Source of the DNA: Geobacter sp. OR-1
GTDB taxonomy: Bacteria > Desulfobacterota > Desulfuromonadia > Geobacterales > DSM-12255
Length of the DNA stretch: 64,000 nt
Assembly: GCF_000813145.1 (NCBI RefSeq)
Contig: NZ_BAZF01000012.1
Location: forward strand, 102,032-166,031
Reading direction: 5' to 3'
Notes under the pieces: model-generated
Database searches by the model: none
What the model saw: the letters and a program-made list of their open reading frames with translations, nothing else
Told to the model about the DNA's origin: nothing
Made by a program: the position numbers and the translations under genes
Shown: positions 8,176 to 17,720 of the stretch, in pieces
Layout: each line of letters opens with the position of its first letter
Numbering within the stretch: the stretch's first letter is position 1

Positions 8176-11100
8176 ATGGCTGAAACACCGCATCGTCGCA
8201 GGCAAATCCCCTGGCAGGACGTAATCAAGCACCATAAGGAGATCACGCGTCGTGCAGAGGAGGAGTTTTTCTCCTTACCGACAAGTCAGACCGATTCCGA
8301 ACGATGGACGTCGCTTATCGGTGCTCCTCCAGTCAACTTCGCTGGCCCATGGAAACTACAACATGCCGACATCAAAAGTGTTGGCATGCAGCGCAGTATC
8401 AAGGCGGAAGGCATCACAGAGTTTTTCCTGGGCTGTTCCTGTTGGCACGCTCTCAAAAAAGTTGGCGACAAGTGGTTTATCGACTGGCGACCAGCCGTAT
8501 ACCGACAGGTCGAAGTCCTAATAGACGGGGACGAGGTTATCCTTAAGCCAGCCCAGGGTAAATGGGAGTTCTCTCCTTTAGTGTTTTCACTGTTAGACAA
8601 GAAGTCTGCACATCCTGCCCACGAGCTCGATGACTGGCTTCCGCAGCTTCTCGAAAGCGCCTATAAGCACCACGAGACCACGGGAGTCGATCTCGCTGCC
8701 GCACTCATTGAGATATTCAGTCGAGACCTCCCTGCACTGGGAGATGAAATCCAGAAGCAATTCCCCCCTGACAAAAAGATTCTTAAGCCATCCCAGTGGA
8801 TTCTCTTTTCCCCACCACCATCAACCGCAGCTGTGAACCAGCATCTGATGGCCGACTACAAGAGAATCGAGTCGAGGTTGGAGGCCGATGCGAAAGATAT
8901 CGGCGGATTTCATCTTTTTGAGGATGTCAAGGCTTTCCCAGATCAGCAGATCGACCTCCTGCCCATTGTGGCGTTAAACGAGTCGCAACGGGTAGCAGTA
9001 TCGAATATTCTTCAGGGTAAACCCGTTACCGTCATAAGCGGGCCTCCGGGCTGCGGGAAGAGTCAGGTCGTAGTCTCGGCGCTCCTGAACGCCTGGGCAA
9101 AAGGAACAACTGTCGTATTTGCCAGCAACAACAACAAGGCAGTCGATGTGGTTCGCGAGCGCATAAAGAGGTTTGAAGAGGACTTCCCCATCGCCGTTCG
9201 TGCTGGATCGCGTCGTGAGAGCAATCTGGAGGAGGCGCTTCGGCAAGCTCTCAACGTGGTCACTGACGTCGGCAGGAAGAAGGGAAGCGACGAATCCGCC
9301 AATAAGCAGAAGAAACTGAGCGACACTCGCAAGACTCTCCAGCAGTTTATCGACAGCAATATCCCTCAAAGGATCGATCAGTCCCTTAAATCCGCCATCA
9401 ACGCCTACTCGAAGTATCTAGAGACATCACAACTTCTGAACGAGAAAGATCAGTCCATCAGAAAAGTTCTCACCGACATGCACTATAAGATGAAGGCTGA
9501 GTCTTTCGAAACGGAGCTATTGGCACCGTTCCGGGAGTGGCTGGACGAAGCAGATGATGTGCGTCTCTCCATATCCACAACTGAGCGAGAGCACGTTCGA
9601 CTGGAAGCAGAGCTTAAACTTACCAAAACCATGAGAGATGGTGCCTGCCAGAAGGCGGGACTGGAGCCTCAGCAGATAACCAGCTGGGAATGGCTCATAT
9701 CTGGGCCAAGTCCGGACATATTGCGGGTGTGGAGAGACAAACTCAGAGAGACTCTGAATAAGCCCTTAGAAGGGTCACTTGGACCGATAGTATGGGACGG
9801 TAGCTATGACCGCTGGAATGGCAGCGCCGAGACCAAGAAGTGGGCAAGTGAATCCAACAAGCACCTGACCGAAGTGCGAAATGCAGTGAACCGACTTTCC
9901 CCGATAGTGTCCCAGATCAAAGCTGCCCAGGCAAAATACAAGTCTCAACAGCAATCTCTGCACGAAAGCGGAATTCCGGATAACGTTGCCCCGGATCATA
10001 CTGTAATATCATCGTGGATGGCACTGTTTGCGGAGCACACTACGGCACCTGCGTCGAATATGGACTGGCTTCCCTGGTCTCCACACAAAAAGAGAGATCG
10101 CCAACTGCAGCAACTTGAAAAACAGCTGCGGCCGGTTTTTCCCATATCTATCTGGCAGCGAATAGGAGTTTTAAATAATGAGGGGCGATCCGCTCTCGGG
10201 ACCATTCTAGAGAAATGCCAGGTCTGGTCTGAGGTTCAACGGCTTTGGCAGGAGATGGAGACAAACCTTCTCGACGTGGAGAATACCTACTTTCTCATGC
10301 GTACGAAAGCAAGCACTCTGGGGTTTACCAACGCACCCAAAAGCACGGAAACAGCTGACTGGGAAGCATTCGAGACAGAGATAGCAGAGACCCTCGCAGT
10401 AGCGGAAGCCGCAGAAAAAGCCTGGAAGAAAATGGAAGAGAAGGATGCCACCATTGCCTACCTAAGATCTCTGGTGGTTGATTTTGAGTCACATGGGTCA
10501 GGAATTCCCCTTAAAGAAGAATGGAAGAAGGGCCGAGGGCTACAGCTCGACAGCGCGCTCAAGGCTTTGGGTGATACGCCGAGTGCAGAAACCCTTGTGG
10601 TGGCGCGCACGGCCCTATACACAGCCCCCCTGGATGATTTTCTCACGTGCTGGGACGAGGCGCGCAATAATGAAGAGTTACTGCGCAAGCTATGCTTGGA
10701 TCTAAGCAGATTGCCTTCCAACGATCACCTGATTGAAACCTGGTGGAAAAGACACCCGAAGCCACTGCCAGCCGACATTGTGAAGTTCCCTCGACTACCA
10801 GATCATGACGACCTGTTGTTCGCTCATTTGACATCCTGTTCCGCATGGCAGGAGAGCTGGGAGCAGTTCAGGGATAATGACAGGCCTCAGCTTCAGAAAA
10901 TTATTTCAGAAGAGAGTTCGTGGGCACGTGAAGCATTAGGGAAAGTGATTGAATCGCTTCCGACAGAGTATTCGGACAAAGCCAAGACGCTTGTCCAGAA
11001 CGTCTTGACCAACTCCAAAAGTGATTGGCCTACAGATGAGCTCTTGAATGCGTTTTCCGAGTTCGGTCCAGAAGCCATTAAGGCGAGGATTGAGGGGATA

Positions 11101-12483
11101 GACCAGGAACTTGAGGCGTTATCGTTTACCTTTGCCAGGGACGAGTGGATCGGGAAACTGTCAGAAGATGTAGAACTGCAGGAGACCCTAAGCAAGCTGC
11201 TCAATAACTTCGAGCGAAAAAGGGGTAGGATTGAGGAAGCAGATTATGAGCTGTTCCGAAGTGCATTAAAAGCAGTCCCTATCTGGATCACAACCGCACA
11301 GGCAACACAATCCATCCCCTTGCTGCCTGAATTATTCGATCTACTGATAATTGACGAAGCTACGCAATGTACCGTAACGAACCTCTTGCCACTGGTCTAT
11401 CGCGCAAAGCATATCGCCGTGATTGGTGACAAGGAACAGTTGGAAGCAATCACCAGCCTCTCCCCGGCAGCCGAGAATGTCCTGGCGAGCAGCTTTGGTG
11501 TCGATCACCTGCTGGACCTCCTTGGACACACGAAGAACACTGTTTATGGTGCCTTTGTGCAATGCCTCCCGAGACGCTACAGCGATGTTATAGCTCTTGA
11601 CGAGCACTACCGAAGTCACCCTCTTATCATCGGCTTTGCAAATGAACATGTGTACAAGAAGAAATTACGGCTCAAGAAAGACCCCTCTCAAGGGGTGCGA
11701 ATCCCCACAGGAGCCGGATTATTTTGTAAAGACGTGGAAGGCATCTGTCAGCGTGACAAACGGGGGCAAAGCTGGCAGAACCAGCAGGAGGCCGATGCCG
11801 TCGTCGAAACAATACGCGGGCTTCGGTCTGAATCACAGTTCGCCCGTTTTTCTTTGGGAGTTGTCACCCCCTTCAAAGCACAGGTTGATCTTGTTTCCGA
11901 GCAGCTAGATAAGGAAGGTTTACTATCAAACATATTGGTCGGCACTGCCCACAGCTTCCAAGGGGATGAACGGGACGTTATCATATTTAGTTCGGTCGTT
12001 AGCAAGGGAATAACTGAAGGGGCAGCAACGTGGGTAGAAAAACCGCCAAACCTGATTAACGTAGCTGTTACTAGAGCGCGAGAAGCACTGTTTTTGGTCG
12101 GGAACCTATCCTGCTGCCGGCAACAGCCGGGCATATTGGGGAAGCTAGCGGCTTATGCTGAGGAAGTAGAAACTTTACGAAGTACCAGCCAAGAGGAGCT
12201 TGAACTTTTCAGCTGGATGGTTATTCAAGGATGGGCTCCAGAAGTGCATCCTGTAATAGGAGATATTGAGGTTGACTTTACGATAAAGCATGAGGGCAGA
12301 AAGATTGCTGTAGAGGTTGATGGTACTCAACATGACTGGAATACTGTCGCGGATAGCGCCAGAGATGCATACTTAAAGGGAAAAGGATTCATGGTTATAA
12401 GAATTCCGGCAAGGGCTGTAAGAGAAGCACCAGCTGTATGCATCGAAAAAATTGAGCACGTTATGCAGACTATAAGCCAGTAA
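8176..12483 (+). CDS. UPF1/DNA2-like superfamily 1 helicase with C-terminal Vsr/DUF559-like nuclease
   Basis: A 1435-aa protein starting at ATG 8176 behind AGGAG. The helicase is split by a long insertion: Walker A GPPGCGKS at about 289-296, Walker B LLIIDEATQC around 1055, then LDEHYRSHPLI, GTAHSFQGDERDVI and VAVTRARE, which are the late motifs of the UPF1/DNA2/NAM7 group. The intervening ~650 residues are largely helical and charged. The final ~80 residues carry EVDFTI, VEVDGTQHDW, a following D..RD and GFMVIRIPARAV, the pattern of the Vsr/DUF559 REase-like nucleases. So motor and nuclease are fused. It lies in the same orientation, 23 bp after the Res-like gene, and probably joins the same defence machine. 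Confidence 0.88.
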   Translation: MAETPHRRRQIPWQDVIKHHKEITRRAEEEFFSLPTSQTDSERWTSLIGAPPVNFAGPWKLQHADIKSVGMQRSIKAEGITEFFLGCSCWHALKKVGDKWFIDWRPAVYRQVEVLIDGDEVILKPAQGKWEFSPLVFSLLDKKSAHPAHELDDWLPQLLESAYKHHETTGVDLAAALIEIFSRDLPALGDEIQKQFPPDKKILKPSQWILFSPPPSTAAVNQHLMADYKRIESRLEADAKDIGGFHLFEDVKAFPDQQIDLLPIVALNESQRVAVSNILQGKPVTVISGPPGCGKSQVVVSALLNAWAKGTTVVFASNNNKAVDVVRERIKRFEEDFPIAVRAGSRRESNLEEALRQALNVVTDVGRKKGSDESANKQKKLSDTRKTLQQFIDSNIPQRIDQSLKSAINAYSKYLETSQLLNEKDQSIRKVLTDMHYKMKAESFETELLAPFREWLDEADDVRLSISTTEREHVRLEAELKLTKTMRDGACQKAGLEPQQITSWEWLISGPSPDILRVWRDKLRETLNKPLEGSLGPIVWDGSYDRWNGSAETKKWASESNKHLTEVRNAVNRLSPIVSQIKAAQAKYKSQQQSLHESGIPDNVAPDHTVISSWMALFAEHTTAPASNMDWLPWSPHKKRDRQLQQLEKQLRPVFPISIWQRIGVLNNEGRSALGTILEKCQVWSEVQRLWQEMETNLLDVENTYFLMRTKASTLGFTNAPKSTETADWEAFETEIAETLAVAEAAEKAWKKMEEKDATIAYLRSLVVDFESHGSGIPLKEEWKKGRGLQLDSALKALGDTPSAETLVVARTALYTAPLDDFLTCWDEARNNEELLRKLCLDLSRLPSNDHLIETWWKRHPKPLPADIVKFPRLPDHDDLLFAHLTSCSAWQESWEQFRDNDRPQLQKIISEESSWAREALGKVIESLPTEYSDKAKTLVQNVLTNSKSDWPTDELLNAFSEFGPEAIKARIEGIDQELEALSFTFARDEWIGKLSEDVELQETLSKLLNNFERKRGRIEEADYELFRSALKAVPIWITTAQATQSIPLLPELFDLLIIDEATQCTVTNLLPLVYRAKHIAVIGDKEQLEAITSLSPAAENVLASSFGVDHLLDLLGHTKNTVYGAFVQCLPRRYSDVIALDEHYRSHPLIIGFANEHVYKKKLRLKKDPSQGVRIPTGAGLFCKDVEGICQRDKRGQSWQNQQEADAVVETIRGLRSESQFARFSLGVVTPFKAQVDLVSEQLDKEGLLSNILVGTAHSFQGDERDVIIFSSVVSKGITEGAATWVEKPPNLINVAVTRAREALFLVGNLSCCRQQPGILGKLAAYAEEVETLRSTSQEELELFSWMVIQGWAPEVHPVIGDIEVDFTIKHEGRKIAVEVDGTQHDWNTVADSARDAYLKGKGFMVIRIPARAVREAPAVCIEKIEHVMQTISQ

Positions 12484-12532
12484 ACTGAAGTCGGAATACG
12501 TTTGTCTCGGTGAGCCCAAAAGGAATATTTAC

Positions 12533-12946
12533 ATGTCAAATTGTCCATTCTGCAATATCAACCCTTCCCGCATTATCGCGTCAAACGACAGTGCCTTTGC
12601 AATTTTTGATGGATTTCCTATATCTCCTAACCACGCTTTAATCATCCCTAAACGTCATATAGCTTCGCTTTTTGAGGCGACAAATATTGAAAGAGAAGCG
12701 CTGCTTGAATTAGTAACGGAAGTAAGGGTGAATCTAAGATTGTCCCCAGCAACATTACATGAAGGGGTGGAGATTTTCCCTGATGGGTTCAACATCGGAA
12801 TTAACGATGGTGCTGCCGCCGGCCAAACTGTAATGCATCTGCACATCCACCTGATACCTCGTTATGTAGGCGATCAACCTGATCCACGCGGTGGTGTACG
12901 GTGGATCTTCCCTGAGAAAGCTGACTACTGGTCTAACCGGAAATGA
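12533..12946 (+). CDS. HIT-family nucleotide-binding hydrolase
   Basis: A 137-aa histidine-triad protein. The active-site motif HLHIHLIPR is near residues 102-110 and the N-terminal CPFC pair is typical of the zinc-binding HIT branch. HIT proteins hydrolyse or transfer nucleotidyl groups from dinucleoside polyphosphates or nucleoside phosphoramidates. It starts at ATG 12533 after AAGGA and ends 3 bp before the HNH gene, so the two are translationally close. In this setting it could process a nucleotide signal or DNA adenylylate, but nothing in the sequence fixes its substrate. Confidence 0.92.
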   Translation: MSNCPFCNINPSRIIASNDSAFAIFDGFPISPNHALIIPKRHIASLFEATNIEREALLELVTEVRVNLRLSPATLHEGVEIFPDGFNIGINDGAAAGQTVMHLHIHLIPRYVGDQPDPRGGVRWIFPEKADYWSNRK

Positions 12947-12949
12947 CGC

Positions 12950-13984
12950 ATGGCAGATGAAACCCGTTTTTATGAAATAGAGCCATCTCGCGAAAACTAT
13001 TGGCGTGCAATAATTCTTTTTGGTCGGAATGTCGCATCATATAAATTTGCTTTGGCTAAAGCACTCTACGACATGAGACACCATCCAAACGAGTTGATTC
13101 GGATGGATGAATTGGCACCAGTATTTGCCAAACATATTGCGGACCACCTTATAAAGTGTGATAAACAGGCAACTTCGAGTAAAAGCCGTTTTCTTGATTT
13201 ATGCCGTGCTTTCAATAAAGGTGAGATTACAGAAGCAACCCTTTCTGAACAAACTGTAAGGCTTGGTTTTCAGAATGTTATCGATGCTTTTCATAATGTA
13301 CATGGGAATGAAGTTCCTACCCGATTTTTTGTTGATGAGCGCAATGAAAAATCGGGTATACGCCTTACTGACGATTTTTTTTCGCTTTCAGAAAATCCAA
13401 CCATTCACGATCTTAATATTGAGACGGAAGCACGCTGGCGGCTGGTAGAGACTGCTTGGGACCTGAACGTATCAAGGCACGTTGTACAAATATCTCATGA
13501 TGATACAAACAAGCTTCTTCATACGGTGACCGCCGAAAATCGCCGTGTGACGATTACATCTTCTCGTGATGCTCTGAATGGCTACCAGAAGGGGAGATGC
13601 TTTTACTGCTTCCGAAATATCACAGTTGATTCGCAATCATTTGATTTAGCAGATGTTGATCATTTTTTCCCCTACAAACTGCGGTTCTGCGCTGTTAATA
13701 AGCCAATTAATGGAGTCGCAAACCTTGTACTGGCTTGCAAAGAGTGTAATCGTGGCACATACGGGAAATTTGACAGGATCCCCAAACTTCATTTAGTGGA
13801 CAGATTACACCGCCGCAATGAATACCTAATCAAGAGCCATCATCCTCTTCGTGAAACACTGATGCTACAGACAGGAATATCAGAGCCTGATCGTCGATCA
13901 TTTCTCCAATCTGCCTACAATTGCTCAAAAACAACAATAATCTCCGACTGGGCTCCATCAGCCTGTGGGTCAGCAGTTTTTTAA
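12950..13984 (+). CDS. HNH endonuclease
   Basis: A 344-aa protein with a C-terminal HNH nuclease fold. GRCFYCFRNI supplies the first Cys pair, VDHFFPYKL the catalytic DH, NLVLACKECNRG the central Asn and second Cys pair. The N-terminal ~200 residues are helical and charged with no motif I recognise; they may bind DNA or a partner. The start at 12950 is 3 bp after the HIT stop, which points to co-translation and a functional pair. The gene is AT-richer than the methyltransferase ends. It would be expected to nick or cut DNA with a divalent metal. Confidence 0.88.
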   Translation: MADETRFYEIEPSRENYWRAIILFGRNVASYKFALAKALYDMRHHPNELIRMDELAPVFAKHIADHLIKCDKQATSSKSRFLDLCRAFNKGEITEATLSEQTVRLGFQNVIDAFHNVHGNEVPTRFFVDERNEKSGIRLTDDFFSLSENPTIHDLNIETEARWRLVETAWDLNVSRHVVQISHDDTNKLLHTVTAENRRVTITSSRDALNGYQKGRCFYCFRNITVDSQSFDLADVDHFFPYKLRFCAVNKPINGVANLVLACKECNRGTYGKFDRIPKLHLVDRLHRRNEYLIKSHHPLRETLMLQTGISEPDRRSFLQSAYNCSKTTIISDWAPSACGSAVF

Positions 13985-14005
13985 CATCCGTAAGGACAGG
14001 ACAAT

Positions 14006-15874
14006 ATGCCCCTCATTATCCCCGACGACATAGAACATTACACCACCACCGGTGAAGAAGTCTTCTGCCGGTTTCTACGGAATGTCGCCAAGCCGGACGA
14101 GCGCTACATTGTCTGGTATTCGCCCGACATCAACGACTCTGAACCAGATTTTATCTTATATTGCCCAGATGTTGGACTTATAGTTTTTGAGGTAAAAGAC
14201 TGGGCTATTAATCAAATCTGCGAAGTGAACCCTAAGACCTTTATAATCAAATCCGGTTCGAAGGAAGAATCCCGCACCAATCCCCACGAACAGGCGAGGG
14301 GATATGTTCACAATCTTCTGGAGTGCATTCGCAATGACGGAAAGCTGGTCAACAGGGATGGGTTCGCCCAAGGGAAGCCGAAGATCCCCATCTCGTACGG
14401 AGTCGTGTTTCCAAATATTAACTCATACGAATACAAAGAGCGCTTCTCCCACGATGGCATAATCCCGACCGCCAAGATATTCTTCTGGGATGACCTTGAC
14501 CCCCATTCCGAACTGGGCGACCCTTCCGGAAGGGCTTTTCTGGATGCCCTCCGCGAAAGGTTTGAACCCAAGTTTCCCTGTCATATATCATCCAAAGAAC
14601 TGAATCATCTCCGTCAGCTTCTCTACCCCACCATCAGGATCAACAGCATTGAGCGCGGCCCGCAGGATGAACTCAAGAATCACGAATACAATGTAAAACT
14701 GCTGGACCACCACCAGGAGGCTATTGCGCGGAGGATGGGCGACGGCCACCGGCTTGTCTCCGGCCCTTCAGGCTGTGGCAAGACACTGGTTCTGGTGCAT
14801 CAAGCAATTTTTCTCAGGAAATACAATCCCTCAGTCAAACGCATCCTGTTTCTTTGCTACAACGTAACACTGGTGAACTACATCCGTCGCCTGCTGGCAG
14901 CACAGGGCGCACCGCTTGGCCCTGACGGAGTGGAAGTACTGCACTTTTACGATTTGTGTGAACGGTTGACCAGTGAAAAAGTCCTTCATGAAAACCAGGA
15001 TATGGATTACTACAATATAGTGCTGGAGGATGCGCTATCAAAAGATTTGCCTGATTCACTGCGGTATGATGCAATCCTGCTGGATGAAGGTCAGGATTTC
15101 TCTGACCGGATGCTCCAGGTGGTAATGAAATGCCTCAACCGGAAAACTGACTTCCTAACCATAGCTCTTGATGAAGGGCAGGATCTGTACGGTCAGAAGC
15201 GCAGTTGGAGCAACGCAGGCATCAATGTGAAAGGTCGGAAGCGGCAACTAAATGTCATTTATCGCAACACGAAAGAGATCGCCGAGTTTGCCAACCGTTT
15301 TCGCAACAATAATTCAAAACCGTGTCAGGAAGACAACCTCCAACACAATCTCTTCCCAGATCCAAGAATCTCCAACGGCCCCTGCCCAACATTGAAGCAG
15401 TTTACTGATTTCGCCAAAGTCATTGATTATGTGGCAAAAGAGATTAAAACCCATGCCGAAGCAGGAGCGTTTCCCCTTTCCGAAATCGCTGTCATGTACA
15501 CCATGAAGAAGCTTTCAAAAGAAAGCGGTAACACGATACCGGCCATGTTGGCATCCGCTCTTGACCGTAGAGGCATCCTCAACAAATGGCTTTCTGAAGA
15601 CTACCGAGCCAAGCGTTCGCATGATATCACCGCCAACAGTGTAACCATCACTACCATCCACAGCGCCAAAGGACTCGACTTTGCCTACGTTTTCCTGATC
15701 GGGCTTGATTTGTTGGAACCGGGAGAACGCTGGCCCCGGGAGCAGATAGACAGCCTAGTGTATGTCGGAATCACCAGAGCACGGTATCAGCTTGAAATCC
15801 CATATGTCACTAACAGTGCTTTAATGGAAAGGATCGTGTCGGCTGAAAAGCCGTGCGTGAATAATAGACTCTGA
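14006..15874 (+). CDS. NERD-domain UvrD/Rep-like helicase
   Basis: A 622-aa protein beginning MPLIIPDDIEHY at ATG 14006. The first ~110 residues are a NERD (nuclease-related) domain: EPDFILYCPD followed by FEVKDW gives the D...ExK pattern of REase-like folds. The helicase follows with Walker A GPSGCGKT near residue 251, LLDEGQDF as Walker B, ITTIHSAKGLDFA and VYVGITRAR near the C-terminus, all UvrD/PcrA-type motifs. NERD-helicases are common in defence islands and plasmids. It starts 21 bp after the HNH stop and is the last large gene of the first operon. Confidence 0.9.
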   Translation: MPLIIPDDIEHYTTTGEEVFCRFLRNVAKPDERYIVWYSPDINDSEPDFILYCPDVGLIVFEVKDWAINQICEVNPKTFIIKSGSKEESRTNPHEQARGYVHNLLECIRNDGKLVNRDGFAQGKPKIPISYGVVFPNINSYEYKERFSHDGIIPTAKIFFWDDLDPHSELGDPSGRAFLDALRERFEPKFPCHISSKELNHLRQLLYPTIRINSIERGPQDELKNHEYNVKLLDHHQEAIARRMGDGHRLVSGPSGCGKTLVLVHQAIFLRKYNPSVKRILFLCYNVTLVNYIRRLLAAQGAPLGPDGVEVLHFYDLCERLTSEKVLHENQDMDYYNIVLEDALSKDLPDSLRYDAILLDEGQDFSDRMLQVVMKCLNRKTDFLTIALDEGQDLYGQKRSWSNAGINVKGRKRQLNVIYRNTKEIAEFANRFRNNNSKPCQEDNLQHNLFPDPRISNGPCPTLKQFTDFAKVIDYVAKEIKTHAEAGAFPLSEIAVMYTMKKLSKESGNTIPAMLASALDRRGILNKWLSEDYRAKRSHDITANSVTITTIHSAKGLDFAYVFLIGLDLLEPGERWPREQIDSLVYVGITRARYQLEIPYVTNSALMERIVSAEKPCVNNRL

Positions 15875-15955
15875 AAATATTTTGCGGCATAGGGCGCTGG
15901 CTGGGGTAGGTCGGGAGTTATTCTGCCAATACTGAAATGTATTGAAGGAGACTCC

Positions 15956-16117
15956 ATGGCACCTGACCTAGTTGAAGATCTTCTCGTGGTCATATTCGCC
16001 ACACAAAAAAGTTGTGATTATTGTTCAGTCTGCGGAGCTATTCAGGAAGAGAATGGATGTGGAGGTATGTTCTGCCCTCAATGTGATTCGGAAAAGATTA
16101 ATTGTCAGCCAAGCTAA
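15956..16117 (+). CDS. Very small zinc-ribbon-like protein (53 aa)
   Basis: A short gene with an excellent ribosome site GAAGGAG 5 nt before ATG 15956. The product has seven cysteines, arranged as C20-x2-C23-x2-C26, C35, C40-x2-C43 and C50, in the style of a small zinc ribbon. No function can be named. It follows the NERD-helicase by about 80 bp and could be a late member of that operon or an independent small regulator. The Cys spacing and ribosome site are the only evidence that it is real. Confidence 0.55.
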   Translation: MAPDLVEDLLVVIFATQKSCDYCSVCGAIQEENGCGGMFCPQCDSEKINCQPS

Positions 16118-16149
16118 AACTATTTCAGAAGGACAGGAAAGGTAATCTG

Positions 16150-16323
16150 ATGAAATACAAACAAATTATCAAAATGTGGGATGAAATGTGTGATATCCCT
16201 TGGGATGAGCTACCAGAAAAACGCAAGGTTGAGTTTGCGTATGAAGAGGGAAGGCTTTCCGGATATATTGATATTGCCAAGATGGCTACAAAGATGAGTG
16301 AACGTAAAAATAAATATTTGTAG
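16150..16323 (+). CDS. Small unknown protein (57 aa)
   Basis: ATG 16150 (MKYKQIIKMWDEM) is preferred over the upstream TTG at 16102, which overlaps the preceding zinc-ribbon gene; GGAAAGG lies 7-8 nt upstream. The protein is charged, helical and soluble, and not recognised. It is 32 bp after the zinc-ribbon gene, so the two may be co-transcribed. Confidence 0.45.
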   Translation: MKYKQIIKMWDEMCDIPWDELPEKRKVEFAYEEGRLSGYIDIAKMATKMSERKNKYL

Positions 16324-16411
16324 TAGTTATAAGGAAAGGACATTTCAAGCTAGAGGGTAGGAAGAAGGAAATAGCTCACACAGGCATAGTTTTAATCTCT
16401 CCGGGTAAATT

Positions 16412-16478
16412 CCCCGAAGCTTGCTTCGATGAGAGAATCAAATTACTGCTGTGATACCCTGTAGCTTGCTGCGGGGTG
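16412..16478. repeat. Pair of REP-like GC-rich hairpins
   Basis: Two related short stem-loops in an otherwise gene-free gap. The first, 16412-16433, contains CGAAGCTTGCTTCG, a near-perfect hairpin. The second, 16455-16478, is ACCCTGTAGC-TTG-CTGCGGGGT-like, a 9-bp stem with two G-T pairs and a CTTG loop. Both share the core GCTTGCT and are separated by about 20 bp, like dispersed REP elements. They may also end transcription from the upstream genes, although no T-run follows. Confidence 0.6.
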
Positions 16479-16531
16479 GTTCATTGTAAAAGAATAAATA
16501 ATACAGATGCCATGGAGATAGGGGAGCAATC

Positions 16532-17443
16532 TTGTTGAGAGTTAGGACTTTAAGCATAACCATATTTATTATTGTGTATATCTCTGCTCATTATCTTGTT
16601 TCACCAAGCTATGGATTCATCACACAAGAGGAAATGGAACAATTCCCGTCTATAAAATTGAATGGGACTTCCGCTTCTCTTTATGAAGGTACAAAACTAA
16701 TAATGAAAATATCTGCTGACTCAATGGGGTGGGCATTCCCTGTAGACGAGATAACCTTCCGTTGCGCAGCAGTCGGATATGTTGTGAATAAGGCAATGCC
16801 GTTTGCGTTCAATGACCCTGTGGAGATTAATCTTTCAAAATGGGATCAGAGTCACCCTCGGATTTTGTTCAATAGGGGGCCAAATAAAGAATATTTGGTG
16901 AAATTTAGTGATAAAGGTAATCAATCTCCATATATTGCTTTCGGATTTGGCCAAGAGTTGGGGCATGTATTAATTGACTATCTGAAGCCAGGCTCTCCTC
17001 AAATGTGGTTTGAAGAAGCTTTTTGTGAAGCGTTAGCTGTATGGTCGCTTCAACAACTAGCTTTGGAGTGGGAGAAATCTATAGACTTGTATTACTCAAA
17101 AGCATTTTCATCAGAAGCTAAATTCTTACTATATGATATTAATCCACCTACTGAAGGGTATCCACAATGGTTTGCCAAGAATAGAGGCTATCTAACTGGT
17201 AAAATTAATGATCGAGGCAAAAACAGTATTCTTGCCATTAAACTGATTGAATATGCGAATGCAGATCCAACCTTTTTTCAATCATTCTTCTATTTACGTA
17301 AAAACTACCCTGTAAAAGTAGTAGATTCCATGGAGTGGGTTTTGAAGCGATGGTGGGAAAACTGCCCGGATCACTTGAAATCAGGGCCAGAAAGAGTTGC
17401 TAAACTTCTTGGAATAAAATTCGCTGAGGAGATATATCGATGA
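16532..17443 (+). CDS. Secreted gluzincin-like protein with altered HExxH motif
   Basis: A ~303-aa protein with a hydrophobic N-terminal segment (TLSITIFIIVYISAHYL) that looks like a signal peptide or anchor. No ATG is available; TTG 16532 or 16535 sits behind GGGGAG. GQELGHVLIDY at about residues 142-152 aligns with a HExxH zinc site whose first His is Gln, and WFEEAFCEALAVW about 20 residues later matches the third-ligand helix of gluzincins. With the first His lost it may be a non-catalytic relative. The gene overlaps the next by ATGA. It is AT-rich like its neighbours. Substrate and role are unknown. Confidence 0.6.
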   Translation: MLRVRTLSITIFIIVYISAHYLVSPSYGFITQEEMEQFPSIKLNGTSASLYEGTKLIMKISADSMGWAFPVDEITFRCAAVGYVVNKAMPFAFNDPVEINLSKWDQSHPRILFNRGPNKEYLVKFSDKGNQSPYIAFGFGQELGHVLIDYLKPGSPQMWFEEAFCEALAVWSLQQLALEWEKSIDLYYSKAFSSEAKFLLYDINPPTEGYPQWFAKNRGYLTGKINDRGKNSILAIKLIEYANADPTFFQSFFYLRKNYPVKVVDSMEWVLKRWWENCPDHLKSGPERVAKLLGIKFAEEIYR

Positions 17444-17688
17444 GAAGAGATCATAATGAAGGATATCCTTGGGATCATAATATAATTCCAAATCAAGATG
17501 GTTTTATAAACTCATTGATTATGGATGGTAAATCGCTCAATTTATTAGTTGATGAGTTTGTTAAGAAATTTCCTGAATATAAAGGAAGTCATAGAGGCAG
17601 AGTCTTGAGACATGTCAATCATCTTGTGAAAGAGCATGATGATTTTCCTTATGTATTAGTTGAAGGCTACTTCAAAGTGAAAAACTAA
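17440..17688 (+). CDS. Small unknown protein (82 aa)
   Basis: Starts at ATG 17440 in a four-base overlap with the stop of the gluzincin-like gene, so it is probably translated with it. The protein is hydrophilic, lacks membrane segments and has no motif I recognise. The coupling suggests a cytoplasmic partner or an immunity/regulatory role for the upstream exported protein; that is inference only. Confidence 0.55.
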   Translation: MRRDHNEGYPWDHNIIPNQDGFINSLIMDGKSLNLLVDEFVKKFPEYKGSHRGRVLRHVNHLVKEHDDFPYVLVEGYFKVKN

Positions 17689-17720
17689 ATCTTGCACTCA
17701 TATACACGGGGGAGTAAAAA

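Noticed and set aside
16532..17443. Active zinc protease call
   Set aside because: The first HExxH His is Gln, so catalytic activity is not supported; retained as gluzincin-like.
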